64,000 nt of DNA. Origin: Erpobdella octoculata (taxonomy: Eukaryota; Annelida; Clitellata; Hirudinida; Erpobdellidae). The notes under the pieces were generated by a model. It saw only the letters and a program-made list of their open reading frames with translations, was not told the DNA's origin and did no database searches. Of the stretch, positions 57,031-64,000 are shown piece after piece. The DNA is taken from positions 6,786,299 to 6,850,298 of the forward strand of contig OZ022242.1 of assembly GCA_963978895.1 (NCBI GenBank), given 5' to 3'. Both the position numbers and the translations under genes were made by a program. Numbering within the stretch: the first letter of the stretch is position 1; every line of letters starts with the position of its first letter.

Positions 57031-58948
57031 TCAACTGAAGTTCAAAACGACACTTATTAATGCCATAAAAACGACCTCATAAAAACGCATGTCAAGTCTC
57101 AGAGATGCTGATCTTAAGAAAAAATCAACTTCGATCATTGCTTGATCTGTACCGCCACTGTTCATCGCTAAGCATACGTAAGATCCTTTATGCTTTTCCT
57201 GTGCTTTGTCGATTATGTACATGGCTCTAAATATTGTCAAATTCTTCTTGTTTGAGTATATAGCAGCAGAAACTCGTGGCGTAACTAAGATCACATATGG
57301 CGGGGGTCGGCCATGTGCCTCGCAAATGATTCTTATACCTTTATCGTTGGTCATGAGCCAAGTCAAGTTGAAAACTTTGATCCTCAATTCAGTGTTGTTG
57401 GCCTTGTCTGAATCCAATTTGGTTACGTGGTCAGTCACTTCTTTACCGAGATTTTCTCTAGTAGTACTACTAAATATAACTTCTGTCTTTCCATCTTTGT
57501 CTTCAGCGAGAGTTGTGTCCGAGTGAACCTCAAGTCCTGTAGAACCATCATTAGTTGATAACGTTCCTGAAATTACGAGATCCCCAGTGGTAGTTGGTCC
57601 TTCTGAATGGGATGAGGTCGTCACAGATGTAAAACAATATTGGCTCAGAAAACCTGCAACATTAAATTTTTTTTCATTTCTTTTACAAGTTATGGAATTC
57701 AGAACACCGAGTCGACTCCATTCATTTTCTCCCACATAAGACATGGTTGTGCAATTGCATTTAAAAGGATTATCTGATAAATTAACTTTCACGAGTCTTG
57801 GTAATATGTTAATTAAATTGGGAAATTCCGATAAGTTATTTTGATGAAGGTCTAATTCCTCTAATGCGAGAAATTTATCTAAATCAATTATTGGATCAAC
57901 AATTTCGTTATTTGGCAGTTTTAATATTTTCAAGTTGTTCTTTAATTGTTTGAAATAACTAAAATTCCATGCATGTCCATACATTCGAGAAATAACAAGT
58001 TCTTTAACAGTTATGTTGTCGTTCTCTAAGAAATTGAACGAGTCGATGCTTCCGTTGAATTCCAGATAATCAAAGCTTAAAATTTCCCTCGTCTGCAATT
58101 GTTATTTGTAATTGTAATACGTTTCATTATATAATATTTATCAATAAGTTATCTTAGTATAAAATAATCAATAATCAAGAAAGGTTAATTAGGTAATGGA
58201 AAAACTGATAAACATCTAGTAGGTAAAATTGATCGTGTCAAAACCAACATTTCTTTAAATGCAATCTAATAAAAAGTCAACATTTGATTGTATTATAATT
58301 CAAAATAATTAATTAATCAATAAAATCACACTTCACCTTCATTTCATTGAAATGGAAAGTCGGGTTCACATCAGTCAAACTTAGATATTTAGTTGACGAA
58401 CCAAGGAAATCAAAAGTTTCCATCTTCAATCCAGTTGAACTTGTTATAATTATTTCCTCAATCTGACTTCCCTCAAATATTTTCTCTGGAGATTGTCTAA
58501 AAATTACACCCTCAAATTTCAACCGTTTAGCAACAAGACCATTAAAAGCACCTGGTCTGCTTGCAACAATCGTTACTCCTTGAAAATGAACAAGACCACA
58601 AGACGTTCCCTGCAGCATATTATTGGCCAGAATGTTGATCGTGCTGTAAACTATTTCTAACGAGCTTATTTTGTTTTTAATTTCAACTTCTGATTCTTCT
58701 ACTGTAATTATACTACTCACAATCCGAAAAGTCTGAAGTTCTTCTTTGCCTATCACTTTCCTGTATTCATTCAGCTTTTTACATTCATCTCCACATATTA
58801 CGCGCAATACATTTATCTTACTCCAATCTACGTTGGGTTCAGGAATACCGCCATTGGTACATAGTAACCAGTCTCCAGCAACTTCGCAAGCTTCCAACGT
58901 GTCACGTAAGACAAAACAGATAATAAAAAGAGATAAAATGTAACGCAT
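57031..58948 (-). CDS. Secreted or membrane-attached LRR-Ig protein
   Basis: Two exons on the reverse strand, 58948-58337 and 58092-57031, joined in phase 0, giving 557 aa. The ATG at 58948 starts a signal peptide (MRYILSLFIICFVLRDTLEA). Residues ~20-200 form a Cys-containing region with weak leucine-rich repeats. Clear LRRs follow (LKILKLPNNEIVD, LEELDLHQNNLSEFP, LVKVNLSDNPF) and an LRR C-terminal cap with CNC...C...C (~316-357). Next is a Thr/Ser/Asp-rich linker with N-glycosylation sites, then one Ig domain (~440-527, Cys461 and Cys511, core GSYVCLAMNSGG). The last ~16 residues are hydrophobic with no cytoplasmic tail, suggesting a GPI signal or a terminal anchor. Family knowledge: LRR-Ig proteins act in neural adhesion or growth-factor signalling. 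No orthologue can be named; the sequence looks fast-evolving. Confidence 0.85.
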
Positions 58949-60064
58949 CTTCTCTTTACAAATGCAATCAATCTTTCGAAACTTTTTCAAATCAAATTCA
59001 ACTTCTGTCTAACGCAACTTTCAGACGAATCGGAAGTGCAATGAAAATTTCAAAGAGACACTAGTGACGTCACGAGGGTGCGTTTTGAGATCTCTAAAAC
59101 AGCATAGAATTAAATTTGTGAATAAAAATCTGGAAGTGTATATTTTGTAAATATGCTAAATGTTTATTGAATAATAATTAAAAAAAACTGCGTTTATATG
59201 CTTTATATGCATGTAGATGGGTTTTTGTCACTTGTTGTATACCTTGTTTTTATTAAAAAATGTGAAAATAAAGGGTGCAAATGCTGTTTTTGTAATATAA
59301 TTTCAAAGGCTGCAAAGTGATATGTTTTTTTCCTTGCAAAGGGTGTATGCAAGGGCCTGCGTGCAAGATGAAAGTAGACGAGAATTTGCGCCATCCGATC
59401 GACATCATCTTATTTTAAAATTTGGTTGTGCGTAAAATACTTTTGAGTTTTTGTTTAAAAAATTTTAATAACTTTTAGGAATTTTTCCAAATTTTTGAAA
59501 TATTCTGGAAAGTTTTTGGAATTTTTTGCCTTATTTAAAATTTTTTGGAATTTCTTTGGATTTTTTGCGTAATCTGGATTTTTTGGAATTTTTACGTAAA
59601 TTCCAAGGGTGTACGAGGAATTTTTTGAGTGGACAGGGGCAACCCCTTGGTTCATTGTTTTCTATATAAAAATGAGTTGCAACAAATTTTTTGCTTCCGG
59701 TTTAAAAATTATAATAGATTTTTAATAAACAAAGTTTTTTTTGCGGTTCACTTGTTTGAAGAATGAAAACATCTGCACGAAGATACCAAAAATAACAATT
59801 GGTTTGCTGTGTTTGTTGGTACATTGAACGTTTTCTAGAAATACACAATTTTTGATTAAAAATGTAAACAACATTGTTTTAAAAGTTAGAGTTTTATTTT
59901 ATTCAGAAATAGTGAAATGATTTAAGCATATTTAAAAACTCAGTTTCGTTATCAGTAAAAAAAACTTTTTTTTATAATTCGTAACGCAAACATAGTTTTA
60001 AACCTAAAAATATCATCATTTGTTTGAATTTTTAAATTTTTTGACATCACTAAGCTATAAAACT
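58949..60064. other. Intergenic stretch
   Basis: AT-rich, with degenerate TTTTTGGAATTTTT repeats at 59460-59600. Nothing coding recognised. It contains the LRR-Ig promoter and the 3' flank of the SDR gene. Confidence 0.5.
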
Positions 60065-62571
60065 CTACAATCTGGATTGTGCTCCCCCGCTCATGACAAT
60101 TGTTTCTCCAGTTATGTAACTCGCGTCTTCCGAGACGAGGAAAGCCACAGCTGATGCACATTCCTCCGCTCGACCCAACCTGCAATTTAAAAATATTTAT
60201 TAAAGTTTTAAATTTAATAATAGTTTTAAATTTAATAATAGTTTTAAATTTAATAATAGTTTTAAATTTAATAATAGTTTTAAATTTAATAATAGTTTTA
60301 AATTTAATAATAGTTAGTTAACGCGAACAATTCTATTCGAGGTGTTTGTGTAAAATTTGGCTGGGCTAGAAAAAATTCGATAAGTAATGTTAGACAGGTA
60401 TATTGATACACACTGTATGAATAAAGAAAGTTATAAAAGAATTTGCAACCTCCTCATTGGCATCAAAAATTCTGCTTGACTTTCAAGTTCTTTTGTTTCC
60501 CAAACCTGCAAAAACAAGAATCGCGATTGGAAACAAACTTCATGGCTTCTGTTGGTCCAGAAGAGTAGTTAATAAAGATAAAAGATACAGTTTTCCGATG
60601 TCATTATAGTGGTGTTATACCGACGAATCGATTTCAAGACCACTATGATGCAGGCAGCCGTATTCAAGTATTCAGAGCCTCAATCGATTTATTTATCTCC
60701 AGTGAAACACAGGTATTAATATTAATTAATATACTTAACATGTACTTATAAGCTAACAACTTAGTACATTGTTGATGTTCGTGAAGACCGCACCGCACGG
60801 CTGCTTGGAATAACTATTAAAATCTGTCTATAGGAAGTTCCTATAGGAACACTTCCAAATGATTAGAAATGTTTACATTTTTTGTTAGATGGATTCGAAG
60901 ATTAAAATAGAATGCCAAACTACTATGACAAAAAAAGTTATTTCAAAACTTGGTTTTTTATAATAGTTTATAGTCCTTTAAATCAGGTGTTTTATGGCTG
61001 TTGAAGCAGCATGTTGAAAATACAGAAGTGTTTCCTGTTGTGGATCGTAATTTGATCTTTTTTTAACCTTTCTCTCTTTTATTTCTCAGGCTTGGGACTG
61101 GCTTGCAAAAGCAAGGCGAGTTGAAAAACTTCGTTTCAAACTTTAAAACTCCAGTTTTCTCAAATACAAAAAAGCATGCATGATATTAAAGAAATAAACT
61201 TCAAACAAACTAGCCGGTTGAGTGAATTTTGTCTTGATTATCCCCGGAGCTATGCAATTGATGCGAATGTTTCGTTTAACACATTCTGGAACCATCGCCT
61301 TGGTCATCCCAAACAGTGCTGTTTTACTTATAGAATAAGCTCCTATGACCTGTTATATCAAAGTTGAATATTAACTCAGATGATTTAGAATGAAATTACC
61401 CAAAAACTGCTTACTTCTTGAGGAGTGTATCCAGCTATTGAGCTGACGAGAACTATAGAACCTCCACTAAAACAAAATTGAGACAAAGTTATTTTTTGAT
61501 AAAAACTTGAAAGTATTTGAAAAAAGTTTACTTTCGCTTTTCCATATACGGGATAACTTCTTTACAAAGTAGAAACGTTGCTTTTACGTTAACTTCAAAC
61601 ACCTTTAATATCAACAACAATAATAATAATAACAATAGCAATAAAAATAAGGTACAAAACTACTAAAAGATAATTTAACACAAACAAAAATAATGAAATT
61701 GAAACCTTATCCCAAGCTTCTTCCGGAGTCTGTTAAATAAAAGTCATAAAAGCAAAATATTTTGATTTGGTTGATGAAAATTCTTAATTTCAGTCTTACA
61801 CTTGATAATATGGACATTTTAAAAACATGATTTTGTTAACAAAAATGAACAACAAAGACTATATAAAAAAACTATTATTAAAATCATTATAATCATAATA
61901 AAGAGAAAGCATTGAAAAGGATTACATCGAAGATGCTTCCAAAACTTGGATTAACAGCAGCATTGGAAATGAGAATGTCAATTCCTCCAAACGATTCAAC
62001 AGCCTGTTTTATTGGTTTTAAATATAAACAATCATCATTTGTTTGAATTTTTAGGTTTTTTTAACATCACTAAGCTATACATAGTTAATGAGCGAAAATA
62101 GTCAATGATTTATTTTCTATCTTTTCAAGAGAGTAGAGAACAGTTCGAGATGATAGAGTTTTACTCGTAATCAACATGCGTATCCCAGATTGAAAATAAA
62201 TAAAGAAATAAATAAATATGAAATGTGCAAAAAAGAAACCTTCTCAAAAAGTTTCTCCCTATCATCGGCCTCAGCAACGTGACAAACCACACCTTCGACA
62301 TCAAGGCCGTCAGCTTTCAATTTCTTCACTGCCTCTTCAACGTACGCCTTCTTCCTGCTGCTGACCACAACTTTGGCACCTTCGTGACCAAGCCTCTCAG
62401 CGATGGCAAAACCGATTCTATTTGGTTAAGATAAGAACCTAAATTCAATACAAAAGAATAGACACAGACCTAGCTCGGGGTCAGGTAATTTACTAACCCC
62501 TTCGTTGAAGCTGTTACAACGGCTATCTTTCCTTCAAGTCGTCTGCAGTTATATTTTCCGTATTTTGACAT
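60065..62571 (-). CDS. DHRS4: Peroxisomal short-chain dehydrogenase/reductase, DHRS4-like
   Basis: Nine exons on the reverse strand: 62571-62498, 62417-62240, 62003-61926, 61729-61706, 61602-61532, 61466-61415, 61349-61200, 60505-60450 and 60179-60065. All are GT-AG and phase-consistent, giving 265 aa. The cofactor loop TASTKGIG (~20-27) has the Ala-for-Gly typical of DHRS4. Other motifs are VVVSSRK (NADP(H)-type), NAAVNP (~98-103), catalytic Ser ~151 in VSSIAGY, YSISK (Tyr164, Lys168), NCIAPGIIKTKF and SEDASYITGETIV. It ends in SRL, a peroxisomal PTS1 as in human DHRS4. Known role: NADPH-dependent carbonyl/retinal reductase. Exon 4 is a 24-bp micro-exon (TPEEAWDK). The exon 7 donor is the least certain boundary (GAA|GTTTAT). 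Introns carry an S2 SINE and an 18-bp tandem repeat. Confidence 0.93.
60205..60315. repeat. 18-bp tandem repeat, ~6 copies, in SDR intron 8
   Basis: Unit GTTTTAAATTTAATAATA, nearly perfect. It lies only ~25 bp from the acceptor side of the last exon. Confidence 0.95.
60957..61122 (-). mobile_element. SINE-like element S2, third copy, in SDR intron 7
   Basis: Reverse complement of the S2 body: CAAGCCAGTCCCAAGCCTGA, GATCAAATTACGATCCACAAC and GGACTATAAACTATTATAAA, with more changes than the other copies. Confidence 0.7.
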
Positions 62572-64000
62572 GACGGACAGTAAGAAAGGATTTTGAAACT
62601 CGCTTGCTTACAATCAACGTCGTCTAAAACGTAAAAAAAAGTTCTAAATTGTTTGACGGACTTTGAGCTTTCGAGTAGTGAGAGTAGCTAGAATAGCTAG
62701 ATGTTGATTACATGAGAGAATGCTTAGTGAAGAAGAAATATATATATATATATATATATATACGATATAATATAGTGTCAACACGTGTTAATTTTTAAAT
62801 AATGGAATGTGCTAAAGTGAATATATTGCTTTTGAATTTAAGAAAAGGCGCTATATGAGTTTATTTTGGTTGATTGAAAAATTGAATTTATATATAAAGC
62901 AAAAATATCTTCAATTAAATAATGTAAAAAGTTAGCTACATCATTTTATTTTGCTGAATTATGTACATAAAATTCAATGTTAAAATGCATTTATAAAATA
63001 ATTTAAATTAAATTAACTTAATTTATTTTTATTTATTCAGTTTAATGTTATACATGCCGTTGGTTTGTGTCTGAAGAATGACGTTGACTTGACTTATTGA
63101 TAGTAAACGCTGAAGTGACGCTTCACTGTATGATTGTAAGTATCTAACACTGAATATTTTGAATGAGAAAATCTTGGAAATGACACAATTCTGAAGTATT
63201 TCAGAAAAATTGATAGTCTGATTTCACTGAAATAACTTAACTTCATTTCTAATTATCAAGATATAAAGAAGTTAGATTCATAACAGGACCAGACCTCCTG
63301 TGAATTCGTCGTTTCTCCACCTCACAAGATAGATAATTTTTTTTTTTTAGCTAGAAATAGATTCTAATAAGAAATTTATTTAGATAATGTGTTAAAACTT
63401 TTATCAAGTAACAAAATTGAGTAAAAAAAGTTCAAAATTAACTTGTGAAATTAATCACTAATTGCATCAAAGATTTTAGTTGATTTGAAATGGATAACTT
63501 CTAACCAGTTACGGATTCGGGGATTCGGGGGAGAATTGTGGGTTTGCATCATTACAAAAATATCTTTATGGATTTTTTTACCTTTTTTCTACAAAACTTC
63601 TTTTTTCATTTTTTTCGAGCGTTGCGTAGGGTGAAGGTTTTTGCTGACATTAATTTGAAAGCATTTCTTATTGTATTTGAAAACGTTTTTTCTTTAAAAC
63701 TATATTATCTTATACAATTTATTTTGAAAAATCATTTGCTGTGTTTAAAACCCAATGACCAGGAAAATCAGTCTAAATAAATACAGCAACATTTCGAATT
63801 AACGAAAAACCAAATTTAGTACATTTATGATCGATTATTATAATCCAAGCTGAAAAACGTGTGTTTAGAGATAATTTTACCAAAAAAGCATCTCGAACTT
63901 CAGAGCATTTCAGCTCAGCTGATTATATTTTGTACTAGTAACAACGTGAAATGATCTGAGTTACTTTGGAAAACCGCCTACCCGATTAAGAGACCCGTTG
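62572..64000. other. Terminal unannotated stretch
   Basis: A short (TA)n run lies at 62742-62762. The rest is AT-rich with no recognised gene. The SDR promoter should lie near 62580-62750. Confidence 0.5.

Overview
The window is animal nuclear DNA. It is AT-rich and intron-rich, with GT-AG introns from about 50 bp to 2.6 kb. The recognisable genes are conserved metazoan families: UBE2A/RAD6, MAPKAPK2/3, NAA10, an inward-rectifier K+ channel and DHRS4. More than half of the window is transposon remnant or simple repeat. Nothing fixes the species. The gene set together with the Helitron, hAT and tRNA-SINE load would suit a lophotrochozoan such as an annelid, but that is inference. Position 6567-6766 is a 200-base assembly gap.

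Layout. 1-16 kb is repeat-dominated with no convincing gene: an LTR remnant, a fold-back element carrying a SINE, long microsatellites, a 20-bp minisatellite, a palindrome and two adjacent non-autonomous hAT elements. 16.0-20.1 kb (+) holds a five-exon E2 ubiquitin-conjugating enzyme gene. 22.1-23.5 kb (-) holds a membrane-anchored FkbM-type methyltransferase. 24.1-24.6 kb is a Helitron-like end split by a terminal-inverted-repeat MITE. 25.3-33.3 kb (+) is a ten-exon MAPKAPK2/3 kinase gene with four transposon relics in its introns. Tail to tail with it, 33.9-36.0 kb (-) is NAA10. 36.5-44.7 kb is a transposon graveyard: a frameshifted hAT transposase end, tRNA-SINEs, the 3' end of a Ty3/gypsy-type element with an intact LTR, a broken orphan reading frame next to that LTR, and a nested cluster of Helitron-like elements. 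45.3-50.5 kb (-) holds a small unidentified membrane protein and a Kir channel gene. 50.7-57.0 kb is mostly empty apart from a long CTCTTT satellite and a hAT/BED relic. 57.0-58.9 kb (-) is a secreted or surface LRR-Ig protein. 60.1-62.6 kb (-) is a nine-exon peroxisomal SDR (DHRS4-like). The last 1.4 kb shows nothing recognisable.

The genes do not form a pathway; this is ordinary mixed eukaryotic gene order. Exon boundaries were read by eye from splice consensus, preserved codon phase and known family sequences, so each is a prediction without transcript support. The most notable non-gene signals are a minisatellite whose unit matches the 5' end of U1 snRNA, Helitron-like elements with the diagnostic 3' hairpin plus CTAG end, a MITE inserted cleanly into one of them, and a host segment duplicated on both sides of another.
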